Shown here: positions 22,729-31,957 of the stretch, piece by piece
Layout: every line of letters begins with the position of its first letter
Numbering within the stretch: position 1 is the stretch's first letter
Assembly (NCBI GenBank): GCA_963829955.1
Contig: CAWHKS010000026.1
Span: 1-64,000 of the forward strand
Length of the DNA: 64,000 nucleotides
From: DASTFY01 sp963829955
Lineage (GTDB): Bacteria > Actinomycetota > Acidimicrobiia > Acidimicrobiales > Ilumatobacteraceae
Direction: 5' to 3'
The notes under the pieces: generated by a model
Database searches by the model: none
Told to the model about the DNA's origin: nothing
Seen by the model: the letters and a program-made list of their open reading frames with translations, nothing else
Program-made: the position numbers and the translations under genes

Positions 22729-23313
22729 TCAACGGGCGCCGTCGCGGTCCAGCCACTTGTGCGGCGTCTCGGGCACCGGGCCGGTGGCGAGCGCGATCGC
22801 CTCGTCCACGGTCACCGTGCGCTGGAGGAGCATGCGGTGCGCGGGACGGACGAAGCCATGCCGCACGGCAGCGTCGACGAACTGCACCAGCGGCTCCCAG
22901 AACCCGTCGACGTCGAGCAGGACGACCGGCTTGGCCTGCAGCCCGAGCTGCGTCCAGGTCAGGGCCTCGGCCAGCTCGTCGAGCGTGCCGAAGCCACCGG
23001 GCAACGCGATGAAGCCCGCCGACAGCGAGGCCATGAGCGCCTTGCGCTCGTGCATCGAGCCGACGACGTGGAGCGTCGTCAGGCCCCGGTGGGCGACCTC
23101 GGCCTGCTCGAGGAACTCCGGGATGACACCGGTGACCTCGCCGCCGGCGTCGAGCACCGCGTCGGCCACCACGCCCATCAGCCCGACGTCGCCGCCGCCG
23201 TACACCAAGCCGATGCGCCTGCCGGCCAGCGCCCTCCCGAGCCGATCGGCCGTGTCCGCGAAGCCGGGCGCCGTCCCCGCGTTGGACCCGCAGAACACGC
23301 ACAGCCGCAACAC
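22729..23313 (-). CDS. LOG family protein (nucleoside monophosphate phosphoribohydrolase type)
   Basis: 194 residues from GTG at 23313 (VLRLCVFCGSNAG); an in-frame start at 23364 would add a non-conserved leader. Intact. The lysine-decarboxylase-like Rossmann fold is shown by LVYGGGDVGLMG, SMHERKALM and the signature PGGFGTLDELAE, which together form the active site of cytokinin riboside 5'-monophosphate phosphoribohydrolases. In bacteria the physiological nucleotide substrate is often unclear. It lies upstream of amt2 on the same strand. Confidence 0.88.
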   Translation of the reverse strand: MLRLCVFCGSNAGTAPGFADTADRLGRALAGRRIGLVYGGGDVGLMGVVADAVLDAGGEVTGVIPEFLEQAEVAHRGLTTLHVVGSMHERKALMASLSAGFIALPGGFGTLDELAEALTWTQLGLQAKPVVLLDVDGFWEPLVQFVDAAVRHGFVRPAHRMLLQRTVTVDEAIALATGPVPETPHKWLDRDGAR

Positions 23314-23393
23314 GGCGCCGAGTCTCGCGGAGCGCAGTTGCGCGGTGGGACCGCTGGGCACCACCCGGCTACCGCTCGGTAACGTCAGCGGCC

Positions 23394-24999
23394 ATGACTT
23401 CCCCGGACCTGGAGGCGGCGGCGGCCGCCATCGATCTCGCGCACCACGTCGTCGGGCGGGGGGTGCAGCAGCTGGCCGAGAGCGGAGGGCCGGAGGTCCA
23501 TCAGACGCTCGCTTACGACCTGGCCCACACCGCGGCGGGGGTGGAGATGGCGCGCTCGATGCTCGACTACGGCGCGACGGGGGAGCTCGAAGCCCGCCTG
23601 ACCTGCGCGTTCGTGGCCGAGGCGCTGCACGACCTCGAGAGCCGCCTCATCGGACGTCAGGCTGCGTGGGGCCTGGATGACGATGCTCCGCTGACCGGCG
23701 CCCGCGACTTCCTCGCCACCTACCGGCATCCGGACTTCCTGGCGGACCTGGCCACGACGCCCGGCCTCCGCCACCTCGATCCGGACTTCGAGCTCGTGCA
23801 GGACAGCTTCCGGGCCTTCGCCGACAAGGAGATCGCACCCGTTGCCGAGCACGTGCACCGGACCAACGGCGACGTTCCCGAGAGCATCGTCGCCGGCCTG
23901 GCCGAGATGGGCGCCTTCGGGCTGTCGGTCGCCCGCCGAGTACGGCGGCTGGTCCGAGGGCGGTGACAGCGAGTACCTGGGCATGGTCGTCGCCACCGAG
24001 GAGCTCTCCCGGGTTTCGCTCGGCATCGGCGGCTCGCTCATCACCCGACCGGAGATCCTCACCCGGGCCCTCGTGAGGGGCGGGACCGAGGAGCAGAAGC
24101 AGGAGTGGCTGCCGAAGCTGGCGCTCGGGCGAGGTCATGGCCGCGGTGGCCGTCACCGAGCCCGACTACGGCTCGAACGTGGGCGGGATCAAGGCCACGG
24201 CCACACCGGCGGAGGGTCCGGACGGAGAGCCGGGCTACGCCATCAACGGGGTCAAGACCTGGTGCACGTTCGGCGCTCGGGCCGACGTGCTGATGCTCCT
24301 CGCCCGGACCGATGCCGACCGCAGCCTGACGCATCGCGGCCTCTCGCTCTTCGTCGTTCCCAAGCCGCGGGGCGAGGGGCACGGCTTCGAGTTCACGCAG
24401 GACGGCGGCGGCCGGATGGAGGGGCGGCCGATCGACACCATCGGCTATCGGGGCATGCACTCCTACGAGATCGCCTTCGACTCGTGGTGGGTGCCGGCCG
24501 CCAACCTGGTCGGCGGCGAGAGCGGCCTCGGCCGCGGCTTCTACTTCCAGATGGAGGGCTTCGAGAACGGCCGCCTGCAGACGGCGGCCCGGGCGGTCGG
24601 CGTGATGCAGGCGGCGTACGAGACCGCGCTCGACTACGCGGCCAACCGGACCGTCTTCGACCGGCCGATCGGCGACTACGAGCTGACCAGGGTGAAGCTC
24701 GGGCGCATGGCCGCCGTCATCCAGGCGTCCCGCCAGTTCTCCTACGTGGTGGCGCGGCTGATGGCCAGAGGCCAGGGGACCATGGAGGCGGCGATGGTGA
24801 AGGCGTACGCCTGCAAGGCCGCCGAGTGGGTGACCGCGAGGCCATGCAGATCCACGGCGGCTACGGGTACGCGGAGGAGTACGCCATCAGCCGCTTGTTC
24901 GTGGACGCCAGGGTCCTCTCGATCTTCGAGGGGACCGACGAGATCCTCTGCCTGCGGGTGATCGCCCGCCGCCTCCTTGACCAGGCCGGTCGGGGTTAG
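23394..24999 (+). CDS. mcd: (2S)-methylsuccinyl-CoA dehydrogenase, acyl-CoA dehydrogenase family (frameshifted)
   Basis: About 535 residues from ATG MTSPDLEAAAAAIDLAHH. An N-terminal extension of about 150 residues precedes the FAD-dependent acyl-CoA dehydrogenase core, as in Mcd of the ethylmalonyl-CoA pathway. Segments include AVTEPDYGSNVGG, GRPIDTIGYRGMHSYEIAF, ENGRLQTAARAVGVMQAAYE and MQIHGGYGYAEEY with FEGTDEI. Frame breaks near 23935, 24130 and 24835. The stop overlaps by 3 bases the convergent lyase gene of the same pathway, which supports the assignment. A generic acyl-CoA dehydrogenase remains possible. Confidence 0.75.
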
Positions 25000-25943
25000 C
25001 CGCTGTCGGCGCTGGAGCGCTTGAGGCCGGCCCGCTCCCCGCGGGAGACGAACTTGATGGCCATCTTGCGGCTGGCCTCGTCGATCATCTCGTCGCCGAA
25101 CATGACCGCACCCTTGCCCTCGTCCTCGGTCGCATCCCGGTACGCCTCGAGGATGTCCCAGGCCCGGTCGAACTGCTCCTGCGTGGGCGAGAACACCTCG
25201 TTGAGGATCGTCACCTGGTCCGGGTGGAGCGCCCACTTGCCGTCGTACCCGAGCGTCCGCGTGCGCTTGCAGTAGTCCCGGAAGCCGTCGCTGTCCCGGA
25301 TGTAGAGGTACGGACCGTCGATGACCTGCAGCCCGTTGGCCCGCCCGGCCATGAGGATCTTCGAGAAGACGTAGTGGAAGTGGTCACCCGGGTAGTCGGC
25401 GATCTGGACCCCGCCGGTCAGCACCGGCATCTCCATCGAGGCCGCGAAGTCGGCCGGGCCGAAGATGATGGTCTCCAGCCGTGGCGACGCGGCGCAGATC
25501 TCCTCCACGTTGATGAGACCGCGGGTCGTCTCGATCTGGGCCTCGATCCCGATGTGGCCGACGGGCAGGCCGGCCGCCTGCTCCACCTGCGCCAGCAGGA
25601 GGTCGGTGGCCACCACCTGGGCCGCGCTCTCCACCTTCGGCACCATGATCTCGTCCAGCCGGGGGCCGGCCCCGCCGACCACGGCCATGATGTCGTAGGC
25701 CGTCCACTTGGTCGACCAGTCGTTCACACGGACGCACAAGACCTTGTCGCCCCACTCCTGGTCGCGGATGGCGGCGACCACCTTGTCCCGCGCCGCCTCC
25801 TTCTCCTTCGGCGCCACCGCGTCCTCGAGGTCGAGGAACACCATGTCGGCCGGGATGCCGGGGCCCTTGCCGAGCATCTTCTCGGAGGAGCCGGGGATGG
25901 ACAGGCAGGAGCGCCGGGGCAGGTCCCGTGAACGTTCGGACAT
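24996..25943 (-). CDS. mcl: Malyl-CoA/beta-methylmalyl-CoA lyase-type CoA ester lyase
   Basis: Intact, 315 residues, ATG at 25943 (MSERSRDLPRRSCLS). HpcH/HpaI aldolase superfamily, citrate-lyase-beta type: SIPGSSEKML, FLDLEDAVAPKEKE, IMVPKVESA, GIEAQIETTRGLINVEEI, FGPADFAASM with the metal-binding acids, and KWALHPDQVTILNEVFSP. It closely resembles lyases found in actinobacterial ethylmalonyl-CoA gene clusters that cleave beta-methylmalyl-CoA to glyoxylate and propionyl-CoA. Convergent with mcd. Confidence 0.83.
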   Translation of the reverse strand: MSERSRDLPRRSCLSIPGSSEKMLGKGPGIPADMVFLDLEDAVAPKEKEAARDKVVAAIRDQEWGDKVLCVRVNDWSTKWTAYDIMAVVGGAGPRLDEIMVPKVESAAQVVATDLLLAQVEQAAGLPVGHIGIEAQIETTRGLINVEEICAASPRLETIIFGPADFAASMEMPVLTGGVQIADYPGDHFHYVFSKILMAGRANGLQVIDGPYLYIRDSDGFRDYCKRTRTLGYDGKWALHPDQVTILNEVFSPTQEQFDRAWDILEAYRDATEDEGKGAVMFGDEMIDEASRKMAIKFVSRGERAGLKRSSADSG

Positions 25944-25953
25944 GTCCCTCAGG

Positions 25954-26734
25954 CTACGAGAAGGGGGTCTTCGGGCGCTCCTGCGGCACGCCGTCGATGA
26001 TCAGATCGACCTTCTCGTTGTAGAAGCAGACCAGCCCGGCGACCTTGGCGCTCTCGGCCAGCGGGCTGCGGTACATCCAGACGAAGTCGTCGTACCGGCG
26101 GTCGCCGACCTGGACCGACCAGTAGTTCGCCGTGCCCTTGTACGGGCACTGGGTGACACGTTCGGACGGGGTGAGGAGCTCGGTGCGCACGTCCGAGAGC
26201 GGGAGGTAGTAGCGGGGAGGAAGCCCTGTCTCGAACAGGACGTGCGGCCGGCTGGAGTCGGCCAGCTCCACCCCGTCCACCATCACCTGCACCCGGCGCG
26301 AGCTGGCCAGGATGTCGACGCGGCTGTACGGCGAACGCGGGTGCACGTAGACCAGCTCGTCCTCCTCCAGCCACTCGTCGAGGGCCTGCCACTCGAAGCG
26401 CACGAGGTCGCGCAGCTCCTCCAAGGGCGAGTCCGGATACGCCCAGGCTCCGTCGCGGGCGACGGCCTCGCCGGCGTGCACGTCGTAGTAGACGGCGTCT
26501 CCGCGGCTGGGTGAGTGCTCGGTGCGCCCGGACGGCTCCAGGCGGGCCCGCACGTCCTCGCGGGGGAGGTAGTAGGCGGGGTAGTAGGGGATCTCCCAGA
26601 CGAGCCGCGGGCGGAGGGTGTCGACGACGACCTGGCCGCCGAGCACGGCCCGCACGCGCTTGGCGCTCGGCTCGACTCGTACGCGGCCCCGGCTGCTGGT
26701 GCCGGTGCGTGGTGCTGGTGCTGGTGTCGGTCAT
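25954..26734 (-). CDS. DUF427 double-domain protein (one frameshift)
   Basis: About 260 residues from ATG at 26734 (MTDTSTSTTHRHQQP); after a lost base near 26695 it reads VRVEPSAKRVRAVLGGQVVVDT. Two copies of the DUF427 beta-rich fold: residues about 25-115 (RPRLVWEIPYYPAYYLP) and about 140-255 (RPHVLFETGLPPRYYLPLSDV, CPYKGTANYWSVQVGD). Function of the family is unknown. It ends 10 bp after the lyase start region and may be cotranscribed with it. Confidence 0.8.
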
Positions 26735-26758
26735 GCCTTCAGGGTACGGCCGGCACCG

Positions 26759-27227
26759 TCAATAGGTTCCGCCAAGCTTCGTGTGGTCCCAGCTCATCAC
26801 CCGCTCGACGTCGATCACGACGCCGACCCGCTTGGCCGCCTGGGCCTCGATGAACGGGTCGGGCCTCGGCGGTCAGCGCCGCCGGGCCCGTGTGGCGCCC
26901 TGCCACGCTGAGGGCGATGGCGATGATGGCGTCCCGGTCCTCGATGATCCGCCCCTGGCCGACCAGCTCGACCCCCTTCAGGGTCTCGTAGGTGGTGCCC
27001 TCCTCGGCCAGCGCGCTCACCTTGGGATCCCGCCGGAGGTTGAGGATCTTCTGGCTCTTGCCGAAGGTCCAGAACGCCACCTTCCCGTCGAGGAAGCCGT
27101 ACCACATCGCCGCCAGGTGAGGATGGCCGGACGGCCCGATCGTGGCCACGTTGAGCGTGCGGGTCCCGGCCAGGAAGGCGTCGACCTCCTCCGGGGACAT
27201 GGAGATCTGCTGGCGGCGGCTCGGCAT
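26759..27227 (-). CDS. Pyridoxamine 5'-phosphate oxidase-like flavin/F420-binding protein (one frameshift)
   Basis: About 155 residues from ATG MPSRRQQISMSPEEV. Split-barrel fold: FLAGTRTLNVATIGPSGHPHLAAMWYGFLDGKV, FGKSQKILNLRRDPKVSALAEEG and GVELVGQGRIIED are typical of the actinobacterial F420/FMN-binding group. A frame change near 26865 restores RVGVVIDVERVMSWDHTKLGG. It may be an F420H2-dependent reductase or a flavin binder; substrate unknown. Confidence 0.8.
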
Positions 27228-27236
27228 GCGGCCACC

Positions 27237-27975
27237 CTAGGCAGCGGGATCGGCACGGGGCCCGGCCCGCGACGGCTCGTCAACCAAGGGGCTGGTGCGC
27301 GTCCACGGCCGGCACCGGCGCGTGCTCGCCACCAGCGGATGATGCCGGCGAGGGCGATGAGCGCGAAGCCGAGAACCATGGCGCCGAGGGGTCCGCTCCA
27401 GCTCCGAGTCGTCGCTGAACCAGTCGGCTTCGGCGAGCCCGCCGATCACACCGACGATCCCGGCCACGACGAGCGCCGGCGCGCCGGTCGTCTTGTCCGC
27501 GATAGGCGAACGCGCGCACCAGCAGCAGGGCGAGCAGCAGGAGGACCATCCACTGGAGACCGCCGTAACCAGTGCGACCGGAGAAGCGGTCGGTGCCAAC
27601 GAAGGTCATCACTGCGCCGCCGACCAGGATCACGCCGAGCACGACGCCGATCCGCGGTCCCGGACAGCGCGCCGGACGCCACGACAGCGCCACGACCGCG
27701 GCGCCGAGGACGGCGGCCACCACCCGCAGCGCGTGGAACGTCTCGTTGTACGGACCACCGGCCTCGTCCAGGAACACGAAGTTCAGCCCGAGGTCGAAGA
27801 AGGACGAAAGACCCCGCCGGCGCCGATCAGCCATTCGTGGCCCGACGCCCGGGCGCCATGTACAGGAGCGCGATGCCGACGATGAGCGCCGATCGTCGCG
27901 GCCCAGGCGTCGAGGTCCTGGACCAGGACCGCCCTCGAGCAGCGTAGCCGTAGTCGGCGAAGACCGGCTTGGTGC
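27237..27975 (-). CDS. Hypothetical multipass membrane protein (heavily frameshifted)
   Basis: Hydrophobic segments are spread over three frames: ALIVGIALLYMAPG, GLNFVFLDEAGGPYNETFHALRVVAAVLGAAVVALSW (in part), IGVVLGVILVGGAVMTFVG, WMVLLLLALLLVRAFAY, ALVVAGIVGVIGGLAEADWF and MVLGFALIALAGIIRWWRAR. Together they imply about six membrane helices in roughly 240 residues. It directly follows the kinase gene and could be a separate protein or, less likely, a C-terminal membrane domain of the kinase. No family recognised; limits are approximate. Confidence 0.45.
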
Positions 27976-27982
27976 ATGGCGA

Positions 27983-29212
27983 TCATAGTTGAACGATGAC
28001 CGCAGCCAGCCGACCGAGCCCGGCGACGAGGTCCCGCCGGCCGAGACGCCGACGGCGCACGCTCTCGGGACCCGTCGGCCGCGGCGGGGCGACTGCGGCC
28101 GCTCGGCTCGGGCTCGGGTGCCGGCATACGCGATCGACGGCGGTAGCGACCGGCACGGGTTCCGACCATCGCCGGCTCGGGAACGGACGCGACGATCGGC
28201 TCCGGCTCCACCGCTGGGCGCAAGGCGCAGGCGCAGGCAGGGTGGGCAGCTCCGCGATTCGGCTCGAGGGTCGAGCGACCGCTGATCTCCGGCTCGTGCT
28301 CGGCCGGGTGCTCGGGCTCGACGGGGGACGCGGTCGATGGCGGCGGGTCGGGCGCGGCGGGGCGCGAGGGGGCGCCGACACCGGGGTCTTGAGCAGCGCT
28401 GCGAACTCTGCCGCCGGTGGCGGGCCGGTCGGCCGGCTCCTTGGCCATCGTCCGGCGCACGGCGTCGGCCACGCCCGGGGACACCCCGCGGTCGCGCAGG
28501 TCGGGGATCTCGACGTTGCCGATGCGGTTCAGCACCGTGAAGACGTTGACGTCCTCGCCGTCCACGAACGGCGCCTGCGCCGGTGAGCATGGCGTAGACC
28601 GTCGCCCCGAGCGAGTAGACGTCCCAAGCGGGCGTGGGCGCGCCGCCGGTGAACGCCTCGGGCGGACCGTAGGCCCACGTCACGACGTTGGCCCCGGTCG
28701 TGTGCATCGGCACGGAAGCTGTCGACCAGCCGGGCCACGCCGAAGTCGGCCAGCAACGGCTCGTCGGACTCGGAGAGGAGCACGTTGGCCGGCTTGATGT
28801 CGCGGTGCACGATGCCGCGCTTGTGCACGTAGTCGAGCGTGGTAGGCGAGGGTGCGGGCCATGCGGACTGCCTCGTCCTCCTGCAACGCGCCGGTCGCTG
28901 TCGAGACGGTGCTGCAGCGAACCCTGCTCGTAGAACGGCATGAGGAGGTAGGGCTGCCCGCTCGTCGTCGTGCCGACGTCATAGACGGGAGCGACGTTGG
29001 GATGCTGCGAGAGGCGCCCGGTCGCCCGGACCTCGCGGAGGAAGTGCTCGCCGGCCACGAGGGTCGACCACGGTGGCGTGGATCAGCTTCACGGCCACCG
29101 TCCGCTCCATGGTGGCCTGCGTGGCCCGATAGATGGTGGAGAACCCGCCGCGGGCGACCTCGACGGCCCCGGTCAGCCCTGAGATCCCGAGATCGACCGC
29201 ACCGTCGTCCAC
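27983..29212 (-). CDS. PknB-like Ser/Thr protein kinase (at least five frameshifts)
   Basis: About 400 residues from GTG at 29212 (VDDGAVDLGISGLTG), behind GGAGAGGAGG. Kinase subdomains are recognisable across frames: the glycine loop VARGGFSTIYRA, VAVKLIHA, HPNVAPVYDVG, the catalytic loop GIVHRDIKPANVLL, DFGVARLVDSF, the APE region WAYGPPEAFTGG and AWDVYSLGATVYAMLTG. A Pro/Ala-rich tail follows. No PASTA domains. It is 49 bp after the TIR-WD40 gene and forms one leftward unit with it. The break density is probably sequence error. Confidence 0.82.
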
Positions 29213-29261
29213 CGAGCCTCCTCTCCGACCGGGCTCACCCGTGGCGCCAGCTGAGCGGACC

Positions 29262-30580
29262 TCATCGTAAGGGCGCGCGCGAGACCAGGGCGACCGTCTT
29301 GTCCGCCGATCCGGTGAGGAGACCCTGCGTCAGCACGGAAGTCGAGGCTCATGACCGGACCTTGGTGCACCGCGATGCGAGCCACCAGCTCCCCCGTGGC
29401 TCGGTCCCACGCCAGGACCTCGCCGCTGCTCGTGCCTGCGAGCACGAGCACCCCATCGGGGGTGACGGCCAGGCTCAGGATCCAGTCCGAGCTCCCTTCC
29501 AGACGGCCGACCTCCTCAGCGGAGCGCAGATCCCACATGCGGATGGTGCGGTCGTAACCGGCTGACACCGCGTGCGCGCCGTCGGGCGTCGCGACGCAGG
29601 TCATGACCGGTGCGGTGTGGCCCCGGAGCACGCTCCGGGCGCGACCGTCCCGCAGCGACCAGACGCGGACGGTCTGGTCGTCCGACGCGCTGAGCACCCG
29701 ATCGCTCTGGTCGAGGAGGGCCACCGACCAGACGGCTCCGCGGTGCCCGGACAGCAGGTGGCGCACCGTCCCGGTATCCAGGTCCCACACGCAGACCGCA
29801 CCGTCGCGCGGCGCCCGACACCAGCACCGAGGCGTCGTCGGCCAGCGCGCACCCGAGCACCCAGCCGTGATGCCCGTCGAGCACGCGGCGGACCTCCAGC
29901 TCCGCAGGGTCCCACAGCCGGATCGAGGCGTCGGTCCCGCCGGTGACGACCGACGCGCGACCCGGCGGCGCAGCACCAGATCGCTCCATGGTGCGCACTC
30001 GACGCCGACCTGCTCCTCCAGCCCGGGAAGCGAGTACCGGCTCAGCGTGCCGTCGCCGTCGGCCACGACGGGGCCGTCCGCCAGGAACCGGGCGGCGGAC
30101 ACCCATGCGGGGCGGGGATCGGAGCGCCGGCGGTCCATGGCCGGTTCGCCCACCAGGGCCTCGCGCCAACGCGCCATCGGTTCCTGCGGGGCGACATGAC
30201 GTCGCACCGCGTCCACCAGGCGATCGAACGCGCGCCCGTCCGGGTCGGCCAGCCAGCCGGTCAGGTCGATCGTCTCGATGAGGCGGAACTGCAGCGGCGG
30301 CTGCACCTCCTCGATGAGAACGGGGACGAGGATGCCGCGGCGGCGACCCTCGTCCGACTCCGCCCGGACCCAGTCGGAATCCACCGCGTGCGCCGACCAG
30401 AGTGTGACCACGCACGCCGCTTGGCCGAGCGCGCCCTCGATCACCCGGTCGTAGGTGACTCCCGGCGAGATCTTCGGGGTCCCACCACACGGTGAAGCCC
30501 TCGGCATCGAGGCGCTGCGCCACCCGGTAGGCCACGCCGCGGTCGGGGCGACCGTAGGAGAGGAACACGTGCCCGGGCAC
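29262..30580 (-). CDS. TIR domain-WD40 repeat protein (frameshifted)
   Basis: About 440 residues from GTG at 30580 (VPGHVFLSYGRPDRG). Residues about 1-125 are a TIR-type domain: FTVWWDPEDLAG, VTYDRVIEGALGQAACVVTLWS, SDWVRAES and VLIEEVQPPL; the Glu in VIEGAL matches the position used for NAD hydrolysis in TIR enzymes. The C-terminal half holds about six WD40 repeats (SASDDQTVRVWSLRDG, SAGYDRTIRMWDLRS, GTSSGEVLAWDRATG, LLTGSADKTVALV). Frame breaks near 30480, 29945, 29815 and 29330. It lies between an eIF2B-like gene and the kinase. Confidence 0.82.
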
Positions 30581-30608
30581 CGCCGGGACACTAGGCAACG
30601 ACCGCCGC

Positions 30609-31428
30609 TCAGAAGGGTGAGGCCCGGAGGAGCTCGGGCGCGACGGGGCAGTCGATGCGGGCCAGCCCGTCGGCGACCGCCTCCGGTCCCGCCGGCCCGC
30701 ACAGCGCCGAGACCAGGGCGAGCGAGGCGACGTCGTGGTCGAGCTCCCACCACCGACCGGCGGCCTCCAACCGGCTGACCACCGAGCGCCACAGCGGAAG
30801 GGGGAGCAGGCGCCCGACCCCGCCCACGAGCCAGACCGGGACCTCTGCGCAGTAGGCGACGGCGGCCGCGGCGTGGGACGAGGACGGCGCCACGAACGCG
30901 TCGGGACCGATGGCCTCCGCCTCCAGGAGGACGAGGTCGGCCGCGGCGGCCGCCGCGCCCAGACCGCCCGCCGCCACCTCCTCCACCTCGACGTCGGCCC
31001 GTCGCAGCCGGCGGGCCAGGCCACCCCCGTGCCCGTACAGCCCGCCGTCGGCGGCGTCGACGGCCAGCACCAGCACGTCCCCCCGCCGGGTCAGGGCCTG
31101 CGCGACGAGGTCCGGCCAGCCGACGACGCACACCGTGGATTCGTCGGGCAGGGTCATGGCCAGCTCGTCGGCCGTCGTGTCGCACTCGATGGCCTCGACG
31201 CAGCGCCAGGCTTCGGCCAGGGGTTCGGCGGCGGTGAGCGTCCGGGCGCACAGCCACCACAGGGGCCCCGACGTGGGATGGCGCTCGACGATCCGGCGGC
31301 ACGCAGTCACCAGGCCCGCGGGGTCCAGACCCCAGGCCGGCCAGCGCGCCCGCCGTCTCCCTCACCACGAGCGCGGGATCGGCGCCAGACGATCTCGCCA
31401 CGTAGCGCAGCCGCTCGATCGGGTGCAC
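30609..31428 (-). CDS. eIF-2B alpha/beta/delta-like protein (one frameshift)
   Basis: About 273 residues from GTG at 31428 (VHPIERLRYVARSSG), with a frame change near 31325, then ACRRIVERHPTSGPLWWLC. The Rossmann-like C-terminal region contains ADLVLLEAEAIGPDAFVAPSSSHAAAAVAYCAEVPVW (in part), the arrangement seen in eIF2B-type ribose-phosphate isomerase relatives. The fold family includes methylthioribose-1-phosphate and ribose-1,5-bisphosphate isomerases. It is 28 bp upstream of the TIR-WD40 gene. Function unknown. Confidence 0.65.
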
Positions 31429-31468
31429 TTGGCGGACCCTACCCCTGCCCGCGCTACCTTCCCCCGCC

Positions 31469-31957
31469 GTGGCGAGCAACCCACCGCTGGACCTGACCCT
31501 CACACCGATCCAGGGCGAGGGGCGCACCCTGGAGCAGTGGCTGACCACGTTCCACCTCGTCTCCGTCCTCGTCGACCCGTACACCAACGAGAGCGCGTGG
31601 ATCCTCGACACCGCGGCCCGGGTGATGCGCAACTTCACGGGCGCCGCCGTTCGCGTGAACTGGGTCGTGGCCGGCACGGCGGACGACGCCACGGCCTTCC
31701 TCGGGCCGCTGGCCGACGAGTTCCTGACCTTCGCCGATCCCGAGCGCGCCTATGTGAAGGCGCTGGGGCTCGAGCGCCTGCCCGCCTTCGTGTTCCTCCG
31801 CGTCGACGGTCAGGTGGTCGATGCCGCGGAGGGCTGGAACGCCATGGAGTGGCGCCAGGTCGCCGAGGCGGTGGCCGAGGCCACGGCCTGGACCCGCGCC
31901 GTCATCCCGGCTCCGGGGGATCCGCAGGCCTACGACGGGACCTTGGCGTTGGCTTGA
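31469..31957 (+). CDS. Thioredoxin-fold-like protein without CxxC
   Basis: Intact, 162 residues, GTG at 31469 (VASNPPLDLTLTPIQ). The arrangement HLVSVLVDPYTNESAWILDTAARVM, VRVNWVVAGT and LERLPAFVFLRVDGQVVDAAEGW resembles a thioredoxin fold, with the cis-proline-like LPAFVF, but there are no cysteines at the expected active site. Divergent from the eIF2B-like gene by 40 bp; its 3' end overlaps the fumC end. Function unknown, structural or ligand-binding role possible. Confidence 0.6.
   Translation: MASNPPLDLTLTPIQGEGRTLEQWLTTFHLVSVLVDPYTNESAWILDTAARVMRNFTGAAVRVNWVVAGTADDATAFLGPLADEFLTFADPERAYVKALGLERLPAFVFLRVDGQVVDAAEGWNAMEWRQVAEAVAEATAWTRAVIPAPGDPQAYDGTLALA

Noticed and set aside
27237..30580. 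Kinase and TIR genes as pseudogenes
   Set aside because: Breaks are single-base and the conserved motifs of all subdomains remain, in line with the error pattern throughout the window.
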